NCBI RefSeq assembly: GCF_037094685.1
Contig: NZ_CP146614.1
Span: 2,232,001 to 2,296,000 of the forward strand
DNA: 64,000 nucleotides
Source of the DNA: Massilia sp. METH4
GTDB lineage: Bacteria > Pseudomonadota > Gammaproteobacteria > Burkholderiales > Burkholderiaceae_D
Direction of reading: 5' to 3'
Part shown: in pieces, positions 18,344-28,041 of the stretch
Position numbering within the stretch: the stretch's first letter is position 1
Layout of the letters: each line of letters opens with the position of its first letter
Translations under genes and position numbers: made by a program
Notes under the pieces: generated by a model
What the model was told of the DNA's origin: nothing
Database searches by the model: none
The model's input: only the letters and a program-made list of their open reading frames with translations

Positions 18344-18868
18344 TCAGGCGTGGTGCGGATTGCCTCGCGCGCGGGTTCGCCGATGCGCCACGGCGACGAC
18401 CGCGCCGCCGGCAAGAAGCAGGAGCCAGGCCGCCGGTTCCGGGACCGCGCTGACCGTCAGCACGGAATGCAACCGGCTCGATCCCGGCTCTAAAATATCG
18501 TAATGCGTGCCGATCGTCCACAGGGCTCCATACTCGAAATAAGCCGGGCTCCCGATGCCGATTCCGCTGACCGGATCCCAGAAGAGGGTCTTGACCATCG
18601 TATAGGGCTCCAGCGCGTCCGAGGTGAACCGGGCATCCGGGCTGAACCAGACCTCGTCGCAGGCCCACGTGCAGGCCGGATCCAGCTGGATGGTGTGCAT
18701 CCGCTCGGGCCTGACATCGAACGTGGCCTCGATGGTGAATGACTCGGCGCCAGGGTCGAACGGGTTCGGATACGGCGTGTAGAAGTGCACGTGCAGGATC
18801 GTCGCATACGCGGAATTGACCAGCAACAGGGATATCGCGCACGCGAGGGTGCGGAACAGAGCTTTCAT
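18344..18868 (-). CDS. PEP-CTERM sorting-domain protein (first of two)
   Basis: The product has 174 residues and starts after an excellent Shine-Dalgarno (AAAGGAGG). Residues 1-22 form a signal peptide (MKALFRTLACAISLLLVNSAYA). The C-terminus carries VPEP, then a hydrophobic helix, then Arg-rich residues (RRTRARG), the PEP-CTERM signal recognised by exosortase (EpsH/XrtB family). The mature part is Tyr/Phe/Pro-rich and has no known enzyme motif; it contains a CxxxC pair (CTWAC). Such proteins are normally exported and processed to the cell surface or matrix. Its neighbour at 19133 is a paralogue with a very similar signal peptide. Confidence 0.85.
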   Translation of the reverse strand: MKALFRTLACAISLLLVNSAYATILHVHFYTPYPNPFDPGAESFTIEATFDVRPERMHTIQLDPACTWACDEVWFSPDARFTSDALEPYTMVKTLFWDPVSGIGIGSPAYFEYGALWTIGTHYDILEPGSSRLHSVLTVSAVPEPAAWLLLLAGGAVVAVAHRRTRARGNPHHA

Positions 18869-19132
18869 GTCACCTCCTTTATAAGCGTGGAACATATGCG
18901 CTACCGGATCAGCATAGCAATCCCCCGCTGGTTCCGGTAGGGTGAGCTGTGCAGGAGCCGCTCCTGTCGTGCTTGCACAACGGAGGACAACGCGGACCAC
19001 AACGGCCGTCATCCGCCGACGGCGATGAGGGCATGGCGGTCGGGGTAGAGCCCGGTCCAGCATACGTGGCCGGCAAGGGGAATCGTCCGGCACCCGAGTG
19101 CCGGGCTCCGCCTTGCAGGCAACAGCGCTTTC

Positions 19133-19633
19133 TCAACGGGTCTTCCGCTTCGCGCTCCTGCCACGCCAACGCAGGGCGGCCAGGGCAATCGCGCCCGCGC
19201 CCAGCATGTGCGCCGCAGCCGGCTCCGGAATCGGGCTGACAGTCAGGAAGGCGGGCAGCAGGGAGGGCCCGGACACGGATTCGTAGGTGCCGAAGCTGCC
19301 GAGCGCGCCGGGTGGGAAATAGTAGCCGAGCATCAGTGCGCCTCCGTTCTCCCACCTTTCGATGCGGATCATCGCGTTGTTGAACGGCGAATAACCGGAG
19401 GCCCGCGCATCCGGGACCAGCAGCGCTGCCCAGCAGACAGTGCATTCCGGCTCGCTCAGGTAGAGCGGCGTGTCCGTCGACGGGAAGTCGGCCAGTGGCA
19501 CGTCGAAGGTGTAATTTTCCGGGCCTTCGATGGGTCTCAGGTCGCCGGTGAAATGCAATCTGATCTCGCCCAATGCCGCGTTCGACAGCAGCAGGCAAAC
19601 GGTGCAGGCAAGCGTGCGCAGCAGAGCTTTCAT
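19133..19633 (-). CDS. PEP-CTERM sorting-domain protein (second of two)
   Basis: The product has 166 residues with GAGGAG ahead of the start. The signal peptide (MKALLRTLACTVCLLLSNAALG) is nearly the same as that of the protein at 18344. The C-terminus has IPEP, a hydrophobic helix and a basic tail (RWRGRSAKRKTR). The mature domain is predicted extracellular and beta-rich; it has a CxxC (CTVC). Similar layout, direction and length suggest an old tandem duplication with diverged passenger domains. No exosortase or polysaccharide genes are in the window, so these are satellite targets of a system elsewhere. Confidence 0.84.
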   Translation of the reverse strand: MKALLRTLACTVCLLLSNAALGEIRLHFTGDLRPIEGPENYTFDVPLADFPSTDTPLYLSEPECTVCWAALLVPDARASGYSPFNNAMIRIERWENGGALMLGYYFPPGALGSFGTYESVSGPSLLPAFLTVSPIPEPAAAHMLGAGAIALAALRWRGRSAKRKTR

Positions 19634-19795
19634 GTCTTCTCCTCGATCCTCGGATACGGCAAAAAGAACTACGGCCCCGATCAGCATATCAGCCGCGTGC
19701 CGCTTGACCTGTAATGAATTGTCGCCGTGACAAGGCCGCAACACCCGTGCGCAAGGCCCCGGGCGCGGCGCGGCCTTTGATTGCCGCACGTGCCG

Positions 19796-20995
19796 TCAAA
19801 CCGCCGCGGCTTGCCGCTCCGAGGCCTCGCCGACCCAGTACAGCAGGGCCGCGGCCGGCATCGCCATGCCGGCCAGCAGCGCGGCATGCCAGCCATGGCG
19901 GGCATACACCCAGCCGCCCAGCGCGGAACCCGCAGCGCCGCCCGCGAAGAAGACGGCGAAATACAGCCCGTTCAGGCGGCTGCGCACTTCCGCGCCCAGG
20001 GTGAAGATGGCACGCTGGCCCAGCACCAGGTTGGCCGCCACGCCCATGTCCAGCACGATCGATGCGATTCCCAGGATGGCCAGCGCCACGTCGCGCGAGC
20101 CCGGCGCAATCAGTGGCAGGGCAAAGCCGGCGATGCCCAGGCCCAGCGCGGCCGCGGTGGCGGCCAGGCTGTGCCCCGCGTCCGCCAGCTTGCCGGCGAC
20201 CGGCGAGGCCACGGCGCCCGCCATGCCGACCAATGCGAAGACAGCGATGCCTGTTTGCGACAAGCCGAACATGGGACTGGCCAGCGCCAGCGGCACCACG
20301 GTCCAGAACAGGCTGAACGAACCGAACAGGCCGGCATGATACGCGGCGCGGCGGCGCAGCACGGGTGTGGTCTTGAACAGGGTCCACAGTGAGCCGATCA
20401 GTTTCGGGTAGGTCGTGCGCGAGTGCGGCACCCGCTGCGGCAGCTTCGCGCGCAGCACGAGGGCGAGCAGGGCGATGAGCACGGCCGCGCCGGCGAACAC
20501 CACGTGCCAGCTCGTGCGGTCGGCCACCAGGCTGGCTGCCGGCCGCGCCAGCATGATGCCCAGCAGCAGGCCGCTGACGACCTTGCCCACCGTATGCCCC
20601 CGCTTCGATTCATGGGACAGGTGGGCGGCGAACGGCACCAGGATCTGTGCCGCCACGGAGCCGAGGCCGATCGCCAGCGCGGCGGCCAGGAAGACCCACG
20701 CGCTGGTCGCGAAGGCCGCGGCCACCAGCGCGACCGCCGTGGCGGCCAGCGCCGTCACGACCAGCCGCCGGTTTTCCAGCAGGTCGCCCAGCGGCACGAT
20801 GAACAGCAGGCCCAGCGTATAGCCGATCTGCGTGAGCGTGACGACGAGCCCGGCCGCGTCGGCCGACAACCCGGTGGCGGTCGCGATCGGCCCCACCAGC
20901 GTTTGCGCGTAGTACAGGTTGGCGACGATGAGCCCAGCGGCCGCCGCCAGCAATGCCACCATCGAGGGGGCGATGTGTTCTTGATGCGATGTCAT
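19796..20995 (-). CDS. MFS transporter, DHA1-type
   Basis: The product has 399 residues with twelve predicted helices. It has the loop 2-3 signature of the major facilitator superfamily (GDLLENRRLV, about 70-80) and belongs to the drug:H+ antiporter-like group. The N-terminus is short and the C-terminus ends soon after helix 12. It is divergent from a LysR gene across 181 bases that contain a palindromic operator, so it is probably regulated by that protein. The substrate cannot be predicted. Confidence 0.9.
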   Translation of the reverse strand: MTSHQEHIAPSMVALLAAAAGLIVANLYYAQTLVGPIATATGLSADAAGLVVTLTQIGYTLGLLFIVPLGDLLENRRLVVTALAATAVALVAAAFATSAWVFLAAALAIGLGSVAAQILVPFAAHLSHESKRGHTVGKVVSGLLLGIMLARPAASLVADRTSWHVVFAGAAVLIALLALVLRAKLPQRVPHSRTTYPKLIGSLWTLFKTTPVLRRRAAYHAGLFGSFSLFWTVVPLALASPMFGLSQTGIAVFALVGMAGAVASPVAGKLADAGHSLAATAAALGLGIAGFALPLIAPGSRDVALAILGIASIVLDMGVAANLVLGQRAIFTLGAEVRSRLNGLYFAVFFAGGAAGSALGGWVYARHGWHAALLAGMAMPAAALLYWVGEASERQAAAV

Positions 20996-21148
20996 GGTGT
21001 TCTCCAGTTACGTGGACCGGGTCCAGTGTGCGGCCCGCCCGGCGGTATGTACTCCGCCATTGGTGGCGCCGCTTCCCGGCAAGGATGGATGGAGAAAGTG
21101 TACGGAGCGAAAGGGAGAAGATAATCCACCAATAATCGCCCTATACTT

Positions 21149-21163
21149 TTCACATCATGTGAA
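21149..21163. promoter_or_regulatory. LysR-type operator between MFS and LysR genes
   Basis: TTCACATCATGTGAA is a perfect 15-base palindrome (7-1-7). It contains T-N11-A, the LysR box. It lies 13 bases upstream of the LysR start and in the shared divergent promoter region, where a LysR protein would repress itself and control the transporter. Confidence 0.65.
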
Positions 21164-21176
21164 CAATGGAAGGGCC

Positions 21177-22109
21177 ATGGATAAACTGCGCGCCATGCAG
21201 GTCTTCGTGCGCATCGTCGAAGCGAACAGTTTCACGAAGGCCGCCGAAACGCTGGCCCTGCCGCGCGCGGCGCTGACGACCACGATCAAGAACCTCGAAG
21301 CGTACCTGGGCACCACGCTGCTGCAACGCACCACGCGGCGGCTGGCGCTCACGCCCGACGGTGCCGAGTACCACGCCCAGTGCCTGCAGATCCTCGCCGC
21401 GGTCCAGGCGGCCGAGCAGCCCTTCCGGGGCGGTGCCGGCAAGCCGCGCGGCACCCTGCGGGCCGACTTGCCCGATGCGGTCGGCCGCCACGTGGTATTG
21501 CCCCAACTGTCCAGCTTCACCGACGCGTGGCCCGAGCTGGCGCTCACGCTGAGCTTCTCCGACCGCCTCGTCGATCTGACGCAGGAGGGGATCGATTGCG
21601 CGCTGCGGGTGGGCGCATTGCAGGACTCGGCGCTGGTGGGGCGGCAGGTGGGCAGCATGCGGTTCGCTACCTGCGCGGCGCCGGCCTACCTCGACCGCCA
21701 CGGCACGCCCGCCACGATCGAGGACTTGCGCCGCCACCAGGGCATCGTGCATTTCTCGGGCCGCACCGGCCGGCCCTTCGACTGGGATTTCATGGCGGGT
21801 GGCGAGGTGGTGAAGATGCAGGTGCCGGGGCGCATCGCCATCAACAATGCCGACGCCAACGTGGCCTGCGCCCTGCAGGGCCTCGGCATCACGCAGGCGG
21901 CCCGCTACCAGGTGCGCGGGTACCTCGAACGGGGCGAACTGGTGGAGCTGCTGGCCGACACGCCGCCGGCGCCCATGCCGGTATCGCTGCTGTATCCGCG
22001 CGGGCGCATGGCCGCGCCGAAGTTGCGCGTGTTCGCCGCATGGGTCACGGATCTGCTGGCGCGCGAGCCGGACCTGGCGATCACGGCTGGAACAGGCGTT
22101 CGGCCATGA
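21177..22109 (+). CDS. LysR-family transcriptional regulator
   Basis: The product has 310 residues from the ATG with GGAAGGG upstream. The winged helix-turn-helix (about 1-60, MQVFVRIVEANSFTKAAETL...) is followed by a periplasmic-binding-like effector domain (about 90-295). It is most like the CrgA/PecT-type regulators often found beside efflux transporters. It is divergent from the MFS gene at 19796. Its 3' end overlaps the 3' end of the opposing LysR gene by 29 bases. Confidence 0.92.
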   Translation: MDKLRAMQVFVRIVEANSFTKAAETLALPRAALTTTIKNLEAYLGTTLLQRTTRRLALTPDGAEYHAQCLQILAAVQAAEQPFRGGAGKPRGTLRADLPDAVGRHVVLPQLSSFTDAWPELALTLSFSDRLVDLTQEGIDCALRVGALQDSALVGRQVGSMRFATCAAPAYLDRHGTPATIEDLRRHQGIVHFSGRTGRPFDWDFMAGGEVVKMQVPGRIAINNADANVACALQGLGITQAARYQVRGYLERGELVELLADTPPAPMPVSLLYPRGRMAAPKLRVFAAWVTDLLAREPDLAITAGTGVRP

Positions 22110-22953
22110 AGTCGATGAACACGCGCAGCTTGGGCGACAGGTGGCGCGACGATGGCCACAGCAGCCGGAACATGCCGGTATGGCGCACGTGCCTGTCCAG
22201 CACCGTCACCAGCGTGCCCGCCGCCAGCTGGGTACGGATCGCGAAATCGGGCAGGCAGGCGATGCCGAACCGCTGTTCGGCCATGCCGATCAGCGGTTCG
22301 ACGCTGTTGGCGATCACGGTCGTCGGTAACTCGACGGGGCGGCGCAGCGGCCACGGTTCCAGCTTGCCGCTGGTGGCGTAACGGTGCAGCAGGCAGGCGT
22401 GGTTCGCCAGGTCGGCGGGGCGGATGGGCGTGCCGCGCGCCGCGAGGTAGGCGGGCGCGGCGACGAGCTTCAGGTGGAAGTCGCCCAGCTTGCGGCTCAT
22501 CAGGCGCGAGTCGCTCACGTTGCCGGCCCGGATCACGCCATCGAACCCTTCGTCGATGACGTCGACGAAGCGGTCGCTGAAATCGAGATCGAGCTCGATG
22601 TCCGGCCAGCGCCGCATGAATGCCGTCAGCGCTGGCAGCATCAGCGTGCCCGCGTGCGGCATGCTGATACGCAGCTTGCCGCGCGGCGCACCCTGCAGCT
22701 GCGCCAGTTCCAGCTCCGCCGCCTCGATCTCGCAGAAGATGCGGCGGCAGCGTTCCAGGAACAGGGCGCCTTCCGGCGTCAGCGTCATCGAGCGCGTGGA
22801 ACGGTGGAACAGCCGCACGGCCAGCCTTTCTTCCAGGCGCGCCACCGCCTTGCCCACGGCCGACGATGACACCCCGAGGGTCTGCCCCGCCTTGGTGAAG
22901 CTGCGCGCCTCGGCGGCCTGCACGAAGGCATTCAATGCGCCGATATTGTCCAT
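22081..22953 (-). CDS. LysR-family transcriptional regulator
   Basis: The product has 290 residues. Helix-turn-helix: about 1-60 (NAFVQAAEARSFTKAGQTLG). The effector domain follows (about 88-285). It is a CrgA-type regulator, like its convergent neighbour but clearly diverged in sequence. It is divergent from the MFS gene at 23065 over 111 bases with a palindrome. Its end overlaps the opposite gene's end. Confidence 0.92.
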   Translation of the reverse strand: MDNIGALNAFVQAAEARSFTKAGQTLGVSSSAVGKAVARLEERLAVRLFHRSTRSMTLTPEGALFLERCRRIFCEIEAAELELAQLQGAPRGKLRISMPHAGTLMLPALTAFMRRWPDIELDLDFSDRFVDVIDEGFDGVIRAGNVSDSRLMSRKLGDFHLKLVAAPAYLAARGTPIRPADLANHACLLHRYATSGKLEPWPLRRPVELPTTVIANSVEPLIGMAEQRFGIACLPDFAIRTQLAAGTLVTVLDRHVRHTGMFRLLWPSSRHLSPKLRVFIDFMAERLFQP

Positions 22954-22966
22954 GGATTCCCCATTA

Positions 22967-22982
22967 CGGACATCTTTGTCCG
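22967..22982. promoter_or_regulatory. Palindromic operator between LysR and MFS genes
   Basis: CGGACA (22967-22972) and TGTCCG (22977-22982) form a 6-bp inverted repeat around TCTT, inside the divergent promoter region. This is a plausible site for the LysR protein encoded to the left. Confidence 0.5.
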
Positions 22983-23064
22983 ATATCTCCGGAACTGCGG
23001 CCCGATTCTCTCACGAACCGGACTCGCCTATGCTGGTTCCTCGACCAGACGACAAGGAGAATCC

Positions 23065-24294
23065 ATGACATCCCCATTGCACTCCGACCGCCTGCCGCTG
23101 GGGCGCCTGCTGGCTCTGACCATGGCGGCTTTCATCACGGTGGTGACCGAATCGCTGCCCGCCGGCCTGATGCCGCAGATGCGCGCCGGCCTGGCCGCCT
23201 CGGACGCCATGATCGGGCAACTGATCACCGCCTACGCGCTGGGCACCCTGCTGACCGCAGTGCCGCTCACGGCCGCTACGCAGGCCTGGCGGCGCCGGCC
23301 CCTGCTGCTTGCCGCCATGACCGGCTTCGCACTCGCCAATACCGTCACGGCGCTGTCCACGAGTTATATGTTGACGCTGGCCGCGCGTTTCATCGCCGGC
23401 GTTGCGGCAGGGCTGCTGTGGGCACTGGCCGCCGGCTATGCGGCCAGGATGGTCGCGCCGCGCCTGCAGGGCAGGGCGATCGCCGTCGCCATGGCCGGTA
23501 TCCCGGTGGCGCTGTCGGCGGGCTTGCCCGCCGGCGCGTTCGCCGGCACTGAACTCGGCTGGCGCGCCACCTTCGGCATCGTCAGCGTGCTGGCGCTGGC
23601 CGCGATCGCGTGGATTGCCGCCGCCGTGCCCGACTTCCCGGGCCAGCCGCGCGGGCGCGGCATGACCTTGAAGGAAGTATTGCTGCTGCCCGGCGTGCGC
23701 GCCGTGCTGTTCGTCACACTGGCCTACGTGCTCGCCCATAACGTGCTGTACACGTACATCGCGCCCTTCATCGCGCCGGCCGGCCTGGCGGCGCGGCTCG
23801 ATGCGGTGCTGCTGCTGTTCGGTGTTGCCTCGCTGGCCAGCATCTGGCTCACGGGCATGCTGATCGACCGCTGGCTACGCGCGCTGGTGCTGGGCAGCAC
23901 CGTGCTGTTCGGCGCATCCGTCCTCGTGCTTGCCTGCTTCGGCACTGTCCCCGCCGTGGTGTGGGCCGCGGTCGCGGCCTGGGGGCTCGCCTACGGCGGC
24001 GTACCGACGCTGTTCCAGACCGCGTCCGCCCAGGCGGCCGGCGACGCCGCCGATGTGGCGCAGTCGATGATCGTGACGATCTGGAACCTGGCGATCGCCG
24101 TTGCCGGGGCAGGTGGCGGTCTGTTGCTCGAAGCAGCCGGCCCGGCCGCATTGCCCTGGGCGCTGCTGGCGCTGCTCGCGCCGGCATGGCTCGTCGCCTG
24201 GCGGGCACGCAGCCACGGCTTTCCGCCCGCGCCGCGCCTTGCCGGCAGCGCTTCCGGCAGCGCCTCGGCCGGCGAGTGCCGCGCGGCCGGATGA
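23065..24294 (+). CDS. MFS transporter, AraJ/DHA1-type
   Basis: The product has 409 residues with twelve predicted helices; AAGGAG lies seven bases upstream of the ATG. The N-terminus (LALTMAAFITVVTESLPAGLMPQM) is typical of AraJ/YdhP/PbuE-like sugar or purine efflux members. It forms a divergon with the LysR gene at 22081. The last 30 residues are a Ser/Ala/Gly-rich tail of no clear meaning. Substrate unknown. Confidence 0.91.
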   Translation: MTSPLHSDRLPLGRLLALTMAAFITVVTESLPAGLMPQMRAGLAASDAMIGQLITAYALGTLLTAVPLTAATQAWRRRPLLLAAMTGFALANTVTALSTSYMLTLAARFIAGVAAGLLWALAAGYAARMVAPRLQGRAIAVAMAGIPVALSAGLPAGAFAGTELGWRATFGIVSVLALAAIAWIAAAVPDFPGQPRGRGMTLKEVLLLPGVRAVLFVTLAYVLAHNVLYTYIAPFIAPAGLAARLDAVLLLFGVASLASIWLTGMLIDRWLRALVLGSTVLFGASVLVLACFGTVPAVVWAAVAAWGLAYGGVPTLFQTASAQAAGDAADVAQSMIVTIWNLAIAVAGAGGGLLLEAAGPAALPWALLALLAPAWLVAWRARSHGFPPAPRLAGSASGSASAGECRAAG

Positions 24295-24377
24295 GCAGGG
24301 TTGCCGCGAGGCGCGCGTTGCGTCGCCGCCTTTCCTGCTAAGTTGGCGGCTGCATCGTTCGCATGAAAGGAACTCCC

Positions 24378-25268
24378 GTGGCCATCGTCCTGAAGCCGCT
24401 CGACCGGCAAGTCATCGTCATCACCGGCGCCAGCAGCGGCATCGGCCTGGCAACCGCCAAGAATGCCGCCGCGCGCGGCGCCAGCATCGTCCTCGTGGCG
24501 CGTGGCAACGACGTGCTGGAAGCGGTGGCATCGACCATCGCCGCCGACGGCCGCGAAGTGCTGTGCGTGCCGGCCGACGTGGCCGACCGGGGGCAGGTCG
24601 ACCAGGTGGCCGCCGCGGCGATCGCCCGCTTCGGCCGCATCGACACGTGGGTCAACAATGCCGGCTGCACGATCTATGGCCGCATCGAGGAAGTGAGCGA
24701 GGCCGACAGCCGCCGGCTGTTCGAGACCAATTTCTGGGGCATGGTCAACGGTTCGCTGGCGGCGCTGCCGCACCTGCGCCGGCAGGGCGGGGCGCTGATC
24801 AACGTGGGCAGCGAAGCCTCCGAAGTGCCGATTCCCATGCAGGGCATGTACACGGCTTCGAAGCATGCCGTGAAGGGGTTCACGGATACGCTGCGGGTGG
24901 AAGTCGAGCAGGTCGACGGCGCGCCGGTGTCGATCACGCTGGTCGAGCCCACCTCGGTCGATACGCCGCTGCCGCAGCACGCGCGCAACTACATGGATAG
25001 GGAACCGACGTTGCCTTCACCCAAGCTCGACCCGCACCAGGTGGCAGATGCCATCCTGGATGCGGCCACCACGCCGCGGCGCGACGTGAAGGTGGGCGTG
25101 ATCGCCACGCTCGACGTGGCGGTGCAGAAGGCGTTGCCCGCGCTGGGCGACCGCGTGGCGCCGTTGCAGGTGCCGCGCCAGCAGCGCGACGAGGCGCCCG
25201 AACGGCCGGCGGGGGCGCTGTACACGTCTGGCGGGGATGGGCGGATCTACGGGAAGGCGGGGGGATGA
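24378..25268 (+). CDS. Short-chain dehydrogenase/reductase
   Basis: From the GTG at 24378 the product has 296 residues; AAAGGA at 24366-24371 is ideally spaced for it, whereas the ATG at 24363 overlaps this site and has none. It has the Rossmann motif TGASSGIG near the N-terminus, NNAG, and the catalytic Tyr158-x3-Lys162 (YTASK). The tail after residue 210 is longer than in minimal members and resembles the DltE/SDR family that acts on lipids or ketones. The substrate is unknown. It is close downstream of the MFS gene and may be co-transcribed. Confidence 0.9.
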   Translation: MAIVLKPLDRQVIVITGASSGIGLATAKNAAARGASIVLVARGNDVLEAVASTIAADGREVLCVPADVADRGQVDQVAAAAIARFGRIDTWVNNAGCTIYGRIEEVSEADSRRLFETNFWGMVNGSLAALPHLRRQGGALINVGSEASEVPIPMQGMYTASKHAVKGFTDTLRVEVEQVDGAPVSITLVEPTSVDTPLPQHARNYMDREPTLPSPKLDPHQVADAILDAATTPRRDVKVGVIATLDVAVQKALPALGDRVAPLQVPRQQRDEAPERPAGALYTSGGDGRIYGKAGG

Positions 25269-25290
25269 AAAAAGCGGGCAGTGCCCGCTT
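25267..25290 (-). terminator. Intrinsic terminator of hemB
   Basis: AAGCGGGC (25272-25279) pairs with GCCCGCTT (25283-25290). Read on the minus strand the stem is followed by a run of T residues, so it terminates the hemB transcript six bases after its stop codon. On the plus strand it lacks a T-run. Confidence 0.88.
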
Positions 25291-25296
25291 CGTGTT

Positions 25297-26319
<1,023 letters not shown>

Positions 26320-27030
26320 TTAATCGGTTTCAGGCGCCGTGTCGGGCGCCCCGTCTGGCTCGGGATCCCTGTCCAGGCCGACCAGCTCCTCGATCTTCGC
26401 GGTCGCCTCGTCGATGCCGACGCGCTTCAACGCGGAGAACAGCTGCACGGTGAACGGGAAACCTTCGCCTTCTTCGTCGACATAGCTGTCCAGCTTTGCC
26501 TGCGCCTGGCGCAGGGTGTTCACGGCTTCGCTGCGGGTCAGCTTGTCGGCCTTGGTCAAAATGCAGTGGATCGGCTTGCCGGTGGGGGCGAACCACTCGA
26601 GCATCTGGATGTCCAGGTCGGTGAACGGGCGGCGCGCATCCATCATCAGCACCAGCGCGGCCAGCTGCTCGCGGCGCTGCACGTAGTCGCCCAGGAGGCG
26701 CTGCCAGTGCAGCTTGGCGTCGCCGGAGACTTCCGCATAGCCGTAGCCGGGAAGGTCGGCGATCAGGCAACGCACTTCATCCATGTTGGTGGGGTCGTGG
26801 CGATGCATCGCCACGTGTGCCCCGCCCACGCTGAAGAAATTGATATGCTGGGTGCGGCCCGGCGTCTTCGAGGCGAACGCCAGCCCCTTCTGGTTGCACA
26901 GGATGTTGATGGCGGTCGATTTGCCCGCGTTGGAACGGCCGGCGAAGGCGATTTCCGGCACCGTGGTACGGGGCAGGTCGCGCAGATGATTGACGGTCGT
27001 GAAGAAACGGGCTTGCCAGAGCTTGGACAT
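26320..27030 (-). CDS. engB: Ribosome biogenesis GTP-binding protein YihA/YsxC/EngB
   Basis: The product has 236 residues. G1 is GRSNAGKST (31-39), G3 is DLPGYGYA, G4 is TKADKL, and the G2 threonine is in TPGRTQ. EngB aids late assembly of the 50S subunit. The C-terminal tail is acidic and a little longer than in E. coli. It is divergent from a cytochrome c4 gene and precedes hemB. Confidence 0.96.
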   Translation of the reverse strand: MSKLWQARFFTTVNHLRDLPRTTVPEIAFAGRSNAGKSTAINILCNQKGLAFASKTPGRTQHINFFSVGGAHVAMHRHDPTNMDEVRCLIADLPGYGYAEVSGDAKLHWQRLLGDYVQRREQLAALVLMMDARRPFTDLDIQMLEWFAPTGKPIHCILTKADKLTRSEAVNTLRQAQAKLDSYVDEEGEGFPFTVQLFSALKRVGIDEATAKIEELVGLDRDPEPDGAPDTAPETD

Positions 27031-27069
27031 GAAGAATTGCTACGAGAACAGGCAGTTATGCCGGAAAGC

Positions 27070-27081
27070 TATTGTACAATA
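27070..27081. promoter_or_regulatory. Palindromic candidate -10 region between engB and cytochrome c4
   Basis: TATTGTACAATA is a perfect 12-base palindrome in the divergent interval. It carries TACAAT, a good -10 hexamer, on both strands (27075-27080 plus, 27071-27076 minus). No strong -35 hexamer is found at 17 bases on either side, so the promoter call is weak. Confidence 0.35.
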
Positions 27082-27173
27082 AGGAGTTACGACCCGTATT
27101 CGCACGGGCCGGAGCCTCGGACATTGCGGCATTTTATCGACTCGCTTCCCTAAGTTAGCTGAAAGGTGGCTGA

Positions 27174-27833
27174 ATGAATCGTAAGTCTTCACCAGTGGTA
27201 CGCACGATGTTCCTAGCGATGATGGCCCTCGCGGGCGCGGCCAGCGCCGCCACGCCGCAGGCCGCCCCCAAGGTGGACCCGGCCAAGGGCGCCACGCTCT
27301 ATGCCGACGGCGACCCCTCGCGCGGCCTGCCTTCCTGCCTGTCCTGCCACGGCGCCGCGGGCAATTCCACGATCGTCGCCAATCCCAAGCTGGCCGGCCA
27401 GCCCGAAGCTTACCTGTACAAGCAGCTGGTGGATTTCACGAGGCCGGAACGCGCGCAGCCGATCATGACCACCTACGCGAAAATGCTGACGGCCGAGGAA
27501 AAGAGGAACATCTCCGCCTACCTCGCCGCGCAATCGCAAACGCCCGGGGCCGCGAAGAACCGCGAGTCGATCGAATTGGGCAAGAAGATCTACCGCGGGG
27601 GCCTGGCCGAGAAAAGCGTGCCCGCCTGCGCCAGCTGCCATGGGCCGGCCGGTGCCGGCAATCCGTCGAAATACCCGCGCATCGGCGGCCAGCACCAGGA
27701 TTACACGATCGCTCAACTGGCCGCCTTCAAGGGGCATGGCCGCAAGAACAGCGCCGAGATGACGACGATCGCGCAGCGCATGTCCGACGACGAAATCAAG
27801 GCCGTGGCCGATTACGTGGCGGGATTGAAATGA
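27174..27833 (+). CDS. Dihaem cytochrome c4
   Basis: The product has 219 residues with a signal peptide (about 1-25). There are two c-type haem sites, Cys55-x2-Cys58-His59 and Cys152-x2-Cys155-His156, in two similar halves, as in cytochrome c4. It is a periplasmic or membrane-attached electron carrier to terminal oxidases. AAAGG lies ten bases upstream of the ATG. It is followed by a strong terminator and then by the genes for haem attachment to cytochromes c. Confidence 0.94.
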   Translation: MNRKSSPVVRTMFLAMMALAGAASAATPQAAPKVDPAKGATLYADGDPSRGLPSCLSCHGAAGNSTIVANPKLAGQPEAYLYKQLVDFTRPERAQPIMTTYAKMLTAEEKRNISAYLAAQSQTPGAAKNRESIELGKKIYRGGLAEKSVPACASCHGPAGAGNPSKYPRIGGQHQDYTIAQLAAFKGHGRKNSAEMTTIAQRMSDDEIKAVADYVAGLK

Positions 27834-27896
27834 GCACGTGCCCGCGGGCACGCGCGGTTTGACGCGCAGTTTCCATGGATGGATAGCGAAAAAAAA

Positions 27897-27929
27897 GGCG
27901 GCCACCTCGACGGGGCCGCCATTTTTTTT
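27897..27929 (+). terminator. Intrinsic terminator of the cytochrome c4 gene
   Basis: GGCGGCC (27897-27903) pairs with GGCCGCC (27914-27920) and is followed by a run of eight T residues; an A-run precedes it. It separates the cytochrome gene from the ResB gene. Confidence 0.92.
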
Positions 27930-27972
27930 GTTACCATGCCTGTCGAAATTGTATACAAAAAGCCGTTTTTTG

Positions 27973-28041
27973 ATGAGCACACAGCGTGAGCACCACAGCA
28001 TGAGCACCACCGCATGAGCACGACCACATGAGCACGACCAC
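27973..28041 (+). repeat. 14-bp tandem repeat at the ResB gene start
   Basis: The unit ATGAGCACSACCRC is repeated at 28000, 28014 and 28028, with degenerate copies at 27986 (GTGAGC...) and 27973. Because 14 is not a multiple of three, the repeated ATGs lie in rotating frames; only the one at 28028 continues into the gene. Each unit also contains an out-of-frame TGA. The array occupies the place where a Shine-Dalgarno sequence would be expected. Confidence 0.85.
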
